Positions 55,290 to 64,000 of a stretch of DNA of 64,000 nt are shown here, piece by piece. Below the pieces are notes generated by a model. The model was not told the origin of the DNA, searched no databases, and saw only the letters and a program-made list of their open reading frames with translations. This stretch comes from Dysgonomonas sp. 520. Lineage in GTDB: Bacteria > Bacteroidota > Bacteroidia > Bacteroidales > Dysgonomonadaceae. Each line of letters opens with the position of its first letter. Within the stretch, counting starts at the first letter, position 1. A program made the position numbers and the translations under genes. The stretch covers positions 74,492 to 138,491 of the forward strand of contig NZ_QVMP01000007.1 in assembly GCF_010501095.1 (NCBI RefSeq). The letters run 5' to 3'.

Positions 55290-55781
55290 TCAGAAAATAA
55301 TGGAAAAAATTTCCTTGAAAAAATAAAAAGCAAGTATTACAGACACGGCAAGTTTCATCACAGTTCCGGCCAAAAAACCGATGAAAGCACCAAACCCCGC
55401 TTTCAAGGCAACGTCTGGTTTTTTATCGTCGATCAACTCTCCAACAACCGCACCTATAAACGGACATACGATAATACCTATGGGCGAAAAAAATATACCT
55501 ACAACAACACCTATGGCGCTACCCCACGCACCTTTCGAACCTCCGCCAAATTTTTTGGTACCCCAAACAGGAATGTAGTAGTCGAGAATCTGAACAAGTA
55601 TAACTATTAATCCCCAGATCAGTAAAAAACAGGGCGAAAACTGTGCCGTAGATGTGAAATGCAGCATGATGATGCCCAAATAGCTGAGAGGTACTCCGGG
55701 TATTAAAGGCACTATACAGCCCACAATTCCCGCAATGATGAGTATTATCCCCAATACGATAAGTGCGATATCCAAGACCAT
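55290..55781 (-). CDS. DUF456 membrane protein
   Basis: 163 aa with about four helices. IVGCIVPLIPGVPLSYLGI and GSAIGVVVGIFFSPIGIIVCPFIGAVVGEL match DUF456 proteins, whose function is unknown; glycine-rich helices suggest helix packing. It stands alone between araC and the DUF4301 gene, convergent with araC. Confidence 0.85.
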   Translation of the reverse strand: MVLDIALIVLGIILIIAGIVGCIVPLIPGVPLSYLGIIMLHFTSTAQFSPCFLLIWGLIVILVQILDYYIPVWGTKKFGGGSKGAWGSAIGVVVGIFFSPIGIIVCPFIGAVVGELIDDKKPDVALKAGFGAFIGFLAGTVMKLAVSVILAFYFFKEIFSIIF

Positions 55782-55888
55782 CTTAAAACATTTTGAGGCA
55801 AAGGTAAAGAATGTTTTGCTTTGTTTTACATATATAATGATGCGTGACGAAAATTTGAATACATCTATACAATCTTTATTCGTTCTTT

Positions 55889-55919
55889 TTTGTTTCTAAA
55901 TATAAATTTGATAGATTTG
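55889..55919 (+). promoter_or_regulatory. Promoter of the DUF4301 gene
   Basis: TTTG (55889-55892), 19 bp, TAGATTTG (55912-55919): full consensus match. Confidence 0.75.
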
Positions 55920-55953
55920 TAGGTGCTTAAATCTTATAAAAAGTAATAATCCT

Positions 55954-57474
55954 ATGTTTACTGAACAAGACTTAATTCTACTGAATAAAAAAGGAATTCT
56001 TCCCGAAGATATTGAAAATCAAATAGCTTACTTTAAGCAAGGATTTCCATACCTTAAGTTGCATGGAGCTGCTTCTATCGAAAAGGGCATCAAGCTGATG
56101 ACCGAAAAAGAACAGGATATTTATATGCAAACGTGGGATTATTATCGGAGCAAAGGCAAAAAGATAATAAAATTTGTTCCTGCATCGGGTGCAGCGAGCA
56201 GAATGTTTAAAAATTTGTTCGAATTTTTAGACGCTTCATACAATGTGCCTACAACAGATTTCGAGAAAAGATTTTTCGATAACATCCTGAAATTTGCGTT
56301 TTACGACGATCTGGATGAAATGTGCAAAAAGAACGAAGAAAAAAATATCACCCAACTTATTGAAGATGGAAACTACAAGGCGGTAGTTAATAATCTGTTG
56401 TTTATAAGGGGATTGAACTACGGAAATCTACCTAAAGGACTATTGAAATTTCATAGCTATCCGGATGGTTCACGCACTCCGGTTGAAGAACATTTGACGG
56501 AAGGAGCCATATATGCGAAAGACAACGACGATGAAGTTAATATTCATTTCACAGTTTCGCCCGATCATCATCAATTGTTCATTGATCTTGTTTTCAGTAA
56601 AAAAGCGTCGTACGAGGCAAAATTACATACAAAGTTCAATGTGAGTTTTAGCGAACAGAAATCGAAAACGGACACCATTGCCGTGGACATGAATAATGAA
56701 CTTTTTCGTGACAACGGCTCTCTTCTCTTCCGTCCGGGAGGACATGGCGCTCTGATCGAAAATCTGAACGATTTGGATGGCGATGTCATATTCATTAAAA
56801 ATATTGACAACGTTGTTCCTGACAGGCTGAAAGACTATGAAGCAAAGTATAAGAAACTACTTGCAGGTGTTTTGGTTGAATCGCAATCGAAAGCGTTTCA
56901 GTATCTTGAATTGTTGGATTCGGGAAGATACACACATGATGAACTGATGGAAATTTTGTATTTCCTGCAAAATGATTTGAATATAAAAAATCCGGATACA
57001 AAACTGCTCGAAGACGCAGAGCTGGTATTGTACCTGAAACGCAAACTAGACAGGCCTTTCCGTGTATGCGGCATGGTTCGCAACGTTGGCGAACCGGGAG
57101 GAGGACCTTTCCTAGCCGAAAATTCGGATGGAACAATTTCGCTTCAGATATTGGAAAGTTCGCAGATCGACATGAACAACAACGACTCGAAGCTGATGTT
57201 TGAACAAGGAACCCACTTCAATCCTGTCGATTTGGTTTGCGGAGTGAAAGATTACAGGGGAAATAAATTTAACCTGCTGGACTATGTGGATAAAAATACA
57301 GGCTTCATATCGTTGAAATCGAAAAGTGGGAAAGAACTGAAAGCCTTGGAGCTTCCCGGTTTGTGGAACGGGGCAATGTCGGATTGGAACACTATTTTTG
57401 TTGAAGTTCCTATCGAAACATTCAATCCTGTGAAGACCGTGAACGACCTGTTGCGAAAAGAACATCAGGCATAA
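55954..57474 (+). CDS. DUF4301 protein
   Basis: 506 aa, cytoplasmic. KFVPASGAASRMFKNLFEF near 65-85 and FHSYPDGSRTPVEEHLTEGA near 165 are recognisable blocks, and FRPGGHGALIENLNDLDGD resembles nucleotide-sugar/phosphosugar binding. Function is unknown; the motifs recall nucleotidyltransferase-like folds. Probably cotranscribed with tsaB, 26 bp downstream. Confidence 0.82.
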   Translation: MFTEQDLILLNKKGILPEDIENQIAYFKQGFPYLKLHGAASIEKGIKLMTEKEQDIYMQTWDYYRSKGKKIIKFVPASGAASRMFKNLFEFLDASYNVPTTDFEKRFFDNILKFAFYDDLDEMCKKNEEKNITQLIEDGNYKAVVNNLLFIRGLNYGNLPKGLLKFHSYPDGSRTPVEEHLTEGAIYAKDNDDEVNIHFTVSPDHHQLFIDLVFSKKASYEAKLHTKFNVSFSEQKSKTDTIAVDMNNELFRDNGSLLFRPGGHGALIENLNDLDGDVIFIKNIDNVVPDRLKDYEAKYKKLLAGVLVESQSKAFQYLELLDSGRYTHDELMEILYFLQNDLNIKNPDTKLLEDAELVLYLKRKLDRPFRVCGMVRNVGEPGGGPFLAENSDGTISLQILESSQIDMNNNDSKLMFEQGTHFNPVDLVCGVKDYRGNKFNLLDYVDKNTGFISLKSKSGKELKALELPGLWNGAMSDWNTIFVEVPIETFNPVKTVNDLLRKEHQA

Positions 57475-57500
57475 TCCACTAAATTATCTGAAATAAAATT

Positions 57501-58193
57501 ATGCCACACATATTATATATAGACACAGCTACGGAGGTCTGTTCTGTTGCTATATCCAATAATGAAGAAATTATTTTCGACAGGCTTGAGACAAAAGGGC
57601 CTTCACACGCAAGCCTGCTTGGTGTTTTTGTTGACGATGCCGTGAAATTTCTCAGGAAAGAAAACAAAAAACCGGATGCAGTTGCCGTTAGTTGTGGTCC
57701 CGGCTCATACACGGGTTTAAGAATCGGTGTATCGGAGGCGAAAGGACTTTGCTATGGCATGGATATACCTCTCATAGCATTAAACACGCCTCATATTATG
57801 GCTGCCGGTGTTGCAAAATCGGGCATGTTAGACGAAAACACATTGCTGTGCCCTATGATTGACGCCCGGCGCATGGAAGTGTATGCCGCCATCTACAATC
57901 AGAAATTGGAAATTGTAAGAGACATACAGGCTGATATTGTGGATAGTGATACATACCGGGAATATCTGAAAGATAATAAGATAGCTTTCTTTGGCAACGG
58001 TTCGGCCAAATGTAAGGAAGAAATAGATAATGACAATGCCATTTTTCTGGATAACATTTATCCAAAAGCAACAGATATGATTTCTTTGGCAATGGATGCA
58101 TATACCAACCAACGCTTCGAAGATGTTGCCTATTTCGAGCCATTCTACCTGAAAGAGTTTGTAACCACCACTCCCAAGAAAAAAGTCATATAA
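57501..58193 (+). CDS. tsaB: tRNA threonylcarbamoyladenosine biosynthesis protein TsaB
   Basis: 230 aa of the ASKHA fold. ILYIDTATEVCSVAI, SCGPGSYTGLRIGVSEAKGLCYG and the MIDARRMEVYA region are typical TsaB. It dimerises with TsaD to make the universal t6A37 tRNA modification. Essential in most bacteria, so its position between the two repeat copies argues against that interval being a dispensable mobile element. Confidence 0.93.
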   Translation: MPHILYIDTATEVCSVAISNNEEIIFDRLETKGPSHASLLGVFVDDAVKFLRKENKKPDAVAVSCGPGSYTGLRIGVSEAKGLCYGMDIPLIALNTPHIMAAGVAKSGMLDENTLLCPMIDARRMEVYAAIYNQKLEIVRDIQADIVDSDTYREYLKDNKIAFFGNGSAKCKEEIDNDNAIFLDNIYPKATDMISLAMDAYTNQRFEDVAYFEPFYLKEFVTTTPKKKVI

Positions 58194-58272
58194 AAATCAA
58201 TATAGCTTCGCAACACAAAACAATTCTCCGAAATGGTTTGTTATAGAAATTGATCAACTAAAACAAACAATT

Positions 58273-58467
58273 ATGGAAAACAAAGAATCATTGATTAAAA
58301 TCAAAGTGCTTCCTAATGCACCTTTATTTGTGCAGGGAAAAGTAGAATTGACCCTTGCCGACGGCACCACCGTTGTGAAAGAAAATCCACATTTTTGTCG
58401 TTGTGGTGCTTCAAAAAATAAGCCTTTTTGCGATGGCTCACATGCCAAAATCGGGTTTAAAGATTAA
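58273..58467 (+). CDS. CDGSH iron-sulfur domain protein
   Basis: 64 aa. The cluster motif C42-R-C44...P-F-C53-D-G-S-H57 binds a [2Fe-2S] cluster with three Cys and one His. It is a single CDGSH domain like small mitoNEET-type bacterial proteins, likely in redox or Fe-S transfer. Isolated gene, 79 bp after tsaB. Confidence 0.93.
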   Translation: MENKESLIKIKVLPNAPLFVQGKVELTLADGTTVVKENPHFCRCGASKNKPFCDGSHAKIGFKD

Positions 58468-58543
58468 GGGATTCAGGCACTTCAATTTATTCAGGCATAC
58501 AGAATATAGATACTCTACGGTGATTTATATTCTGTATGTTTTT

Positions 58544-59120
58544 TATTATTAATGCGAATCGGTAGTTGAAAACATTGTTTTTTATTCTTCCTTTTTTACT
58601 GCCGCGTCTCCTGCAGAGACTTGTCTTCTCAACTTTTTGGTGTCAAAAAGTTGCAAAAAACAGTGCTTCGTGACTCGCCGACCTGACAAAGCGATTCGTT
58701 GACTAAACTAAATAAACTCGCTACGCTCAGACAGATATTTAGTTTTGCGCCAACTTTATCGGTCAGGTCACCCGGCTGCGTCACTAATGCACGTCACGCT
58801 TACGCCCAATTTTAAAAATGTGACATTTGGCTAATTGACGGGGCACCCACACAGCGCAAATAAGCGACCAGAACAAAAAGCTGTTTGAGCATAGCCGAAC
58901 CATTCTGATTTTGACAGACTTTTGGTGTGAGTTATTTTTTGTTCCGCTTATAAGCTGTATAGTGGGTCGGCAAGAAGCCTGAGTCACAGAAAGCCTTTTT
59001 GATTCCTTTTGCGGCTTGGGGCAAAAGGAATGCAAGTAATCTTTGATTACGCGCAGCATGTTGTTGAATTTAAACCAACGTTTTTATTATAAAAAACTTA
59101 ACTACTGATTGGCATTATTA
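58544..59120. repeat. Long inverted repeat, copy B
   Basis: Reverse-oriented partner of 52705-53279, about 577 bp. It occupies nearly all of the CDGSH-transglycosylase gap (58468-59259). A 91-aa frame at 58784-59059 (-) lies inside it, but copy A has mismatches there, so it is not treated as a gene. Confidence 0.88.
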
Positions 59121-59202
59121 AATATAAAGGACGCTTAGAGCCTGTTTCAATTTTTAAACAGACTCTAACATTCAGTCTATTCCTTGGAAAGAAAAATTAC
59201 AG

Positions 59203-59210
59203 TATCTTTG
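59203..59210 (+). promoter_or_regulatory. -7 box for the lytic transglycosylase gene
   Basis: TATCTTTG fits TAnnTTTG, 50 bp before the start. Confidence 0.5.
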
Positions 59211-59259
59211 AAGGTTAAAAAAAATAATACTTCTATAACAACTATAAAATCCTCCTTCG

Positions 59260-60237
59260 ATGAAAAAATCTTTCATATTGATAGCAGCATCCCTATGTAT
59301 CTGTTTGTCAGGTATAATATTAATATCAAACCACAATGCCGAAGACGTGGCAAATGACGAAAAAAACAGTCCGTTGGTTGCATCCATGACCGCCTCGGTT
59401 GAAGTTCCTTCGGAAGTAACATTTGCCGGCGAAAAACTTAAACTAGACCGATACGACTTGTACGAAAGATATGACCGGGAAATAAACAGTTTCACGTACC
59501 TTCATTCGTCCACACTGCTCATTATAAAAAAAGCCAACAGGTATTTTCCCATCATAGAACCTATACTGAAAGCTAACGGCATACCCGACGATTTCAAATA
59601 CCTTGCCGTTATAGAAAGCATGCTCAACCCTCGTGCCATATCCACCGCAAAAGCAGCCGGATTATGGCAATTTATGCCATCCACCGCCACCCAATATGGT
59701 TTGGAGGTAAGTTCTCAGGTAGATGAGCGTTACTCGGTAGAAAAATCGACGGTTGCCGCCTGCAAATACTTGAAAAACGCATACAACAGATATGGCAACT
59801 GGGCTAGCGTGGCCATGTCGTACAATGCAGGCATGGGCAGGATCAGCAGCGAACTGGAACAACAACAAGTGGAAGACAGCACCGACTTATGGTTGGTGGA
59901 AGAAACTTCAAGGTATTATTTCAGAATGTTGGCTGTGAAAAGTATTTTTGAAAACCCTAAAAGATATGGCTACATTATCAAGGCTGAACAATTGTATAAA
60001 CCTATCGACTTCAAGGAAGTGAGAGTGAGAGAAAGCGTCTCCGACCTGGCAACATTTGCTCAAAACAATGGTATCACTTACGCTCAACTCAAAGACTTCA
60101 ACTCGTGGCTCAGAGACAGAAGCCTGACTATCAACCCGAAGAAACCAAAAGAATATACGATACTTATACCTACACAAGAATCACTTTACTACGACGGAAA
60201 AGTAAAAGTGCATGACAAAAACTGGGTAAGAAATTAA
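59260..60237 (+). CDS. Lytic transglycosylase (SLT family, MltD-like)
   Basis: 325 aa with a signal (MKKSFILIAASLCICLSGII). The SLT domain carries the catalytic Glu119 in LAVIESMLNPRA, followed by AAGLWQFMPSTA and MSYNAGMGRI. A C-terminal LysM-like region (VRESVSDLATFAQNNGITYAQLKDFN) probably binds peptidoglycan. It cleaves glycan strands in the periplasm. A single LysM-like repeat is shorter than the tandem set in E. coli MltD. Confidence 0.9.
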   Translation: MKKSFILIAASLCICLSGIILISNHNAEDVANDEKNSPLVASMTASVEVPSEVTFAGEKLKLDRYDLYERYDREINSFTYLHSSTLLIIKKANRYFPIIEPILKANGIPDDFKYLAVIESMLNPRAISTAKAAGLWQFMPSTATQYGLEVSSQVDERYSVEKSTVAACKYLKNAYNRYGNWASVAMSYNAGMGRISSELEQQQVEDSTDLWLVEETSRYYFRMLAVKSIFENPKRYGYIIKAEQLYKPIDFKEVRVRESVSDLATFAQNNGITYAQLKDFNSWLRDRSLTINPKKPKEYTILIPTQESLYYDGKVKVHDKNWVRN

Positions 60238-60256
60238 AAACAGTTCTGTGCTTTGT

Positions 60257-60312
60257 TGTCCTGAACAAAGTGAAGAATCTGTTGCAGATGCTTCGTTGCG
60301 CTCAGCATGACA
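60257..60312. repeat. Fold-back related to the MITE core
   Basis: Arms of the form TGTC..CTGA..AAG..GAAG.ATCT, separated by a short loop, lie between the transglycosylase gene and uvrA. They resemble the inner arms of 8033-8171 and 27395-27533 but lack their TCTAGA ends. Confidence 0.7.
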
Positions 60313-60363
60313 CACGTTAATTTTTTTGAATATAAACTTCGAGATTATTGCATCTTAACATAA

Positions 60364-63201
60364 ATGAACCAGAAAGTAGACGAAACAGAAAAAATTGAAG
60401 TATACGGTGCACGTGTACACAATCTAAAAAACATAGATGTAGAAATACCCCGCAACTCGCTTGTGGTTATTACAGGACTGAGCGGAAGTGGAAAATCATC
60501 GTTAGCCTTCGACACTATTTTTGCAGAAGGACAAAGGCGTTATATAGAAACTTTTTCGGCTTATGCCCGTCACTTTCTGGGAAATATGGAGCGCCCCGAT
60601 GTGGATAAAATTACCGGATTGAGCCCCGTTATTTCCATCGAGCAAAAGACTACGAACAGAAATCCTCGTTCGACGGTGGGCACAACAACAGAGATATACG
60701 ACTTTCTGCGGTTGTTGTATGCCCGTGCGGGAGAAGCATATTCGTACCTGTCGGGTGAGAAGATGGTGAAATATACCGAAGAACAAATCCTCAGCCTGAT
60801 AATGTCTCGCTACATGGGGAAAAAGATATATATACTTGCCCCCGTAGTAAAAAACAGGAAAGGACACTATAAGGAACTGTTTGAACAGATACGCAAAAAA
60901 GGATACCTGAATGTGAGAGTTGACGGTGAAATTCGGGAAATAATTCCCGGTATGCGTGTCGACAGGTACAAAAATCACAGCATAGAGATACTGATAGATA
61001 AATTGGTAGTATCCAATAAATTTGAAGACAAGCTGAAAGCCAGCGTACGCACCGGGATGAAGCAAGGCGACGGACTGATAATGATTCAGGATGTGGAGTT
61101 GAACGATGTGCGTCACTACAGCAGCCAGCTGATGGACCCGGCTTCGGGTTTATCGTACGGAGAACCTGCGCCTCACAATTTTTCGTTCAATTCGCCGCAG
61201 GGAGCATGTCCGAAGTGTAAAGGTTTAGGGTATATCAACCAGATTGATATGCAAAAAATAGTGCCCAATCCCAAATTGAGCATTTATGCAGGAGGAATAG
61301 CTCCACTGGGAAAGTATAAAAACTCATTGTTTTTCTGGCAAATAGAAGCTATCTGTGAAAAATACGAGGTTACGATAAAAACACCTCTTGCCGATGTTCC
61401 CGAAGATGCTCTGGACGAAATAATGTTCGGTACGAATGAGCCTTTGCAAATAAAGAACGAATCGCTTGGCAATTCGAACTACATGGTTGCATTCGACGGC
61501 GTTGCCAAATACATATCCATGCAACAAGAAGCAGAAGCATCGGCTACTGCTCAGAAATGGGCAAACCAATTCATCAAAACCACAGTATGTCCCGATTGTA
61601 ATGGTCAACGCTTGAATATAGAAGCCTTACATTATAAAATAGCAGGGAAAAATATTGCCGAAGTTTCGGAATTGGATATTCAGGAGTTTTATGATTGGAT
61701 GAACGATTTGGATAAGCATATTTCCGAGAAACAAAAAACAATAGCTACCGAAATAAAAAAAGAAATCCTTTCACGCACATCTTTTCTTCTGGATGTCGGT
61801 CTTAACTACCTTTCCTTGAACAGGGCGTCTAACACGCTTTCGGGAGGTGAGAGCCAACGCATACGTCTGGCTACCCAGATCGGTTCTCAGTTGGTAAATG
61901 TGCTTTACATATTGGATGAGCCCAGTATCGGTTTGCACCAAAGAGATAACGAACGCCTCATCAATTCGTTGAAAAAACTGAGAGACACAGGAAACTCTGT
62001 AATTGTGGTGGAGCACGACAAAGACATGATGATGGAGGCCGACTACATTATCGATATGGGACCATTGGCCGGACGAAACGGTGGTAAAGTTGTTTTTGCC
62101 GGCACACCCAAACAAATGTTGGAGGCACGCACCGTTACGGCAGACTACATTACAGGAGCAAGGGAAATTGAAATTCCCAAGAAAAGGAGGAAAGGCAATG
62201 GCAAAAAAATTGTGCTTAAGGGTGCATCAGGAAACAATCTTAAAGATGTAACGGTACACATACCCCTCGGCACACTTATCGGAGTCTCGGGAGTTTCGGG
62301 AAGTGGCAAATCAAGCCTGATAAACTCTACCCTGCAACCTATACTTAGTCAACATTTCTATCGTTCGCTGAAAGACCCTTTGCCATATAAAAAAATTGAG
62401 GGAATAGAAAATGTAGACAAAGTGATCAGTGTAGACCAATCGCCTATCGGCAGAACACCCCGTTCCAATCCTGCCACATACACAGGGATTTTTTCCGATA
62501 TCCGCAACCTTTTTGTCAATCTTCCCGAAGCCAAGATAAGAGGCTATAAACCAGGGAGATTCTCGTTCAACGTAAAAGGTGGACGCTGCGAAACTTGCAG
62601 TGGAAACGGATATAAGACAATTGAGATGAACTTTTTGCCCGATGTTTTTGTTATATGTGAAGACTGCCACGGGAAGCGATACAACAGGGAAACCCTTGAA
62701 GTAAGATTTAAAGGAAAATCTATTGCGGATGTTCTGGATATGACCATCAACATGGCTGTTGAGTTCTTTGAAAACGTACCTGTTCTTTTGAACAAACTGA
62801 AAGTTTTGCAGGAAGTTGGGTTAGGATATCTCAAACTGGGACAATCGTCAACCACATTGTCAGGAGGAGAAAGCCAACGAATAAAACTTGCCGCCGAACT
62901 TTCGCGAACCGATACAGGAAACACATTATATATTCTGGACGAACCTACAACAGGTTTACATTTCGAAGATATACGTGTGTTGTTGGAAGTTCTGAATAAA
63001 CTTGTGAACAGAGGAAATACGGTAATAGTTATCGAACACAATCTGGACATCATAAAATGTGTGGATTATCTGATAGATCTTGGCCCGGACGGCGGTTCGA
63101 GCGGAGGAAACATAATATACGAGGGATCTCCGGATGGAAATTTCGGAAATCGCAACAGCGTTACTTACAGATTTCTCAAAAAAGAACTCAAAAAAGAATA
63201 A
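60364..63201 (+). CDS. uvrA: Excinuclease ABC subunit A
   Basis: 945 aa, complete. Walker A of the first NBD is [13 protein letters not shown] near 33-45; the second is GVSGSGKSS. Zinc fingers CPKCKG...CPDCNG and CETCSG...CEDCHG, signatures LSGGESQR and [19 protein letters not shown] are present. It recognises DNA lesions for nucleotide-excision repair with UvrB/UvrC. The first UvrA is assumed, since only one copy is seen. Confidence 0.96.
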   Translation: MNQKVDETEKIEVYGARVHNLKNIDVEIPRNSLVVITGLSGSGKSSLAFDTIFAEGQRRYIETFSAYARHFLGNMERPDVDKITGLSPVISIEQKTTNRNPRSTVGTTTEIYDFLRLLYARAGEAYSYLSGEKMVKYTEEQILSLIMSRYMGKKIYILAPVVKNRKGHYKELFEQIRKKGYLNVRVDGEIREIIPGMRVDRYKNHSIEILIDKLVVSNKFEDKLKASVRTGMKQGDGLIMIQDVELNDVRHYSSQLMDPASGLSYGEPAPHNFSFNSPQGACPKCKGLGYINQIDMQKIVPNPKLSIYAGGIAPLGKYKNSLFFWQIEAICEKYEVTIKTPLADVPEDALDEIMFGTNEPLQIKNESLGNSNYMVAFDGVAKYISMQQEAEASATAQKWANQFIKTTVCPDCNGQRLNIEALHYKIAGKNIAEVSELDIQEFYDWMNDLDKHISEKQKTIATEIKKEILSRTSFLLDVGLNYLSLNRASNTLSGGESQRIRLATQIGSQLVNVLYILDEPSIGLHQRDNERLINSLKKLRDTGNSVIVVEHDKDMMMEADYIIDMGPLAGRNGGKVVFAGTPKQMLEARTVTADYITGAREIEIPKKRRKGNGKKIVLKGASGNNLKDVTVHIPLGTLIGVSGVSGSGKSSLINSTLQPILSQHFYRSLKDPLPYKKIEGIENVDKVISVDQSPIGRTPRSNPATYTGIFSDIRNLFVNLPEAKIRGYKPGRFSFNVKGGRCETCSGNGYKTIEMNFLPDVFVICEDCHGKRYNRETLEVRFKGKSIADVLDMTINMAVEFFENVPVLLNKLKVLQEVGLGYLKLGQSSTTLSGGESQRIKLAAELSRTDTGNTLYILDEPTTGLHFEDIRVLLEVLNKLVNRGNTVIVIEHNLDIIKCVDYLIDLGPDGGSSGGNIIYEGSPDGNFGNRNSVTYRFLKKELKKE

Positions 63202-63237
63202 GTTACTTATTTAGGTTTGAAAAAATTAAAAAATTGA

Positions 63238-63268
63238 TTGTTTAATTAAATATTATATCCTAACTTTG
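63238..63268 (+). promoter_or_regulatory. Promoter of tpx
   Basis: TTG (63238-63240), 20 bp, TAACTTTG (63261-63268). Confidence 0.65.
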
Positions 63269-63317
63269 TCTCAGCAAGAGAGCTAGTCGATATAATTAAA
63301 AAGACATAAAAAAGAAT

Positions 63318-63818
63318 ATGGCAAAAATTAAATTCGGCGGAAGCGAGGTTAATACAAGTGGTAGTTTACCCAGTGTTGGATCAGCCGCACCTTCATTTAC
63401 TCTTGTTAAAAGTGATCTTTCAGATATATCGTTAAAAGACCTAAAAGGGAAATATGTAATCTTAAATATATTCCCAAGTCTTGATACCAGTGTTTGTGCT
63501 GCGTCTGTCAGAAAATTTAATAAAGATGTAACAACATTGCCCAATACGGTGGTATTGGCAATATCGGCAGATTTGCCGTTTGCAGCAGGACGTTTTTGTA
63601 CGGCTGAAGGCATAGAGAATGTTATTCCGGCATCAGTTTTCAGAAACCCTGAGTTTGCTAAAGATTATGGAGTTTTACAGATGGATGGACCATTGAAAGG
63701 ATTGCTCGCAAGAGCAGTGATTGTGGTAGATCCTGAAGGAAAAATAAAATATACGGAGTTGGTTCCTGAGATTAAGCAAGAGCCTAATTATCAGGCCACA
63801 ATCAACTCTATTGTGTAG
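63318..63818 (+). CDS. tpx: Thiol peroxidase (atypical 2-Cys peroxiredoxin)
   Basis: 166 aa, Tpx. Peroxidatic Cys60 is in FPSLDTSVCAASV, resolving Cys94 in GRFCTAEG, and Thr57 of the TxxC motif is present. It reduces hydroperoxides using thioredoxin. Monocistronic, with its own promoter and terminator; oxidative-stress control is likely but no operator was identified. Confidence 0.95.
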   Translation: MAKIKFGGSEVNTSGSLPSVGSAAPSFTLVKSDLSDISLKDLKGKYVILNIFPSLDTSVCAASVRKFNKDVTTLPNTVVLAISADLPFAAGRFCTAEGIENVIPASVFRNPEFAKDYGVLQMDGPLKGLLARAVIVVDPEGKIKYTELVPEIKQEPNYQATINSIV

Positions 63819-63840
63819 TTTTGTAAAGTTTGTGTTAAGA

Positions 63841-63876
63841 AAAAAAGTCTGCGAAGTGATTTCGCGGACTTTTTTG
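63841..63876 (+). terminator. Terminator of tpx
   Basis: AAAGTCTGCGAA / TTCGCGGACTTT stem (one G-U), GTGAT loop, T-run. Confidence 0.88.
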
Positions 63877-63945
63877 TTTTTTATTGCTGATATGATTTAT
63901 AAAATATTCCTATCTTTATCATTAAAATATAGTATTTGTATTAAG

Positions 63946-64000
63946 GAAGTCATCTAGACTTTTTAAATTATACTTAATTTTTGAGTTTTTGTCATGTTGA
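63946..64000. repeat. MITE-like element, copy 3, cut by the window end
   Basis: The 55 visible bases match the left end of copy 1, including its GAAGTCATCTAGACT start. It lies 128 bp beyond the tpx stop and past the tpx terminator, in the same 3'-flank setting as the other copies. Confidence 0.85.

Noticed and set aside
58784..59059. 91-aa frame inside repeat copy B
   Set aside because: The matching stretch of copy A carries mismatches and no equivalent open frame was reported there, so coding is not maintained.
52705..59120. Composite transposon bounded by the two long repeats
   Set aside because: No transposase is present and the interval carries an essential-type gene (tsaB), so an inversion-prone repeat pair is more likely.
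1..64000. CRISPR arrays, tRNA and rRNA genes
   Set aside because: No regularly spaced direct repeats, TPsiC-like loops in gaps, or rRNA-like sequences were found by eye.

Overview
The window looks like a chromosomal segment of a Bacteroidota bacterium, most likely order Bacteroidales and plausibly Dysgonomonadaceae. This rests on low GC content, many promoters of the Bacteroidota sigma type (TTTG or TTG, 19-20 bp, TAnnTTTG), a FeoA-FeoB fusion followed by a tiny Cys-rich FeoB-associated protein, a type IX secretion plug-type protein (DUF5103), a DUF4301 protein, a NigD-like lipoprotein, a PorT-like barrel next to an ECF sigma factor, and a BtuB-like TonB receptor with an extended N-terminus. 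The genus call is inference. No rRNA, tRNA, CRISPR array, phage or intact insertion sequence was seen.

Layout. 1-2.5 kb: ABC-F ATPase and HAD phosphatase. 2.5-7.9 kb: leftward TCA operon acn - GNAT - icd - gltA, converting oxaloacetate and acetyl-CoA to 2-oxoglutarate. 8.2-9.7 kb: NAD(P)-binding reductase and RadC, divergent. 9.7-18.9 kb: rightward run with an unrecognised GT-like protein plus a UDP-galactopyranose-mutase-like flavoprotein, SufT-like protein, LpxH, NadE, the DUF5103 protein, and a divergent membrane pyrophosphatase. 18.9-26.4 kb: leftward pheT, then VanZ-like, thioredoxin, hisH, hisA, hisF, hisIE, ftsE and GNAT. 26.8-31.1 kb: cysteine-less thioredoxin-like protein, YebC, a 59-aa small gene, and a TonB receptor. 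31.2-35.8 kb: a candidate small RNA, an unknown gene, feoAB with its small partner, and a strong candidate 6S-like RNA. 35.8-44.4 kb: leftward HTH regulator, zinc metallopeptidase, a C26-M19 peptidase fusion, CrcB, and a 1411-aa acyl-CoA dehydratase activase-type protein. 44.7-48.3 kb: tdk, then tkt-rpiB (non-oxidative pentose phosphate). 48.3-52.5 kb: ECF sigma factor, an envelope-spanning barrel protein, NigD-like lipoprotein, and RecD-like helicase. 52.7-59.1 kb: a large inverted repeat pair enclosing a surface protein, AraC regulator, DUF456, DUF4301, TsaB and CDGSH genes. 59.2-64 kb: lytic transglycosylase, UvrA, Tpx.

Most genes are housekeeping. The least explained material is non-coding. 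It comprises a 139-bp MITE-like element with three copies (one cut by the window end), a ~575-bp repeat in two inverted copies sharing a 294-bp block that looks identical by eye, a ~250-nt promoter-to-terminator RNA with rod-like pairing, a second short RNA candidate, a palindrome shared by both sides of the araC gene, and several extragenic palindromes.

All family calls come from reading motifs and gene order. No database search was possible, and residue positions marked approximate were estimated from coordinates.
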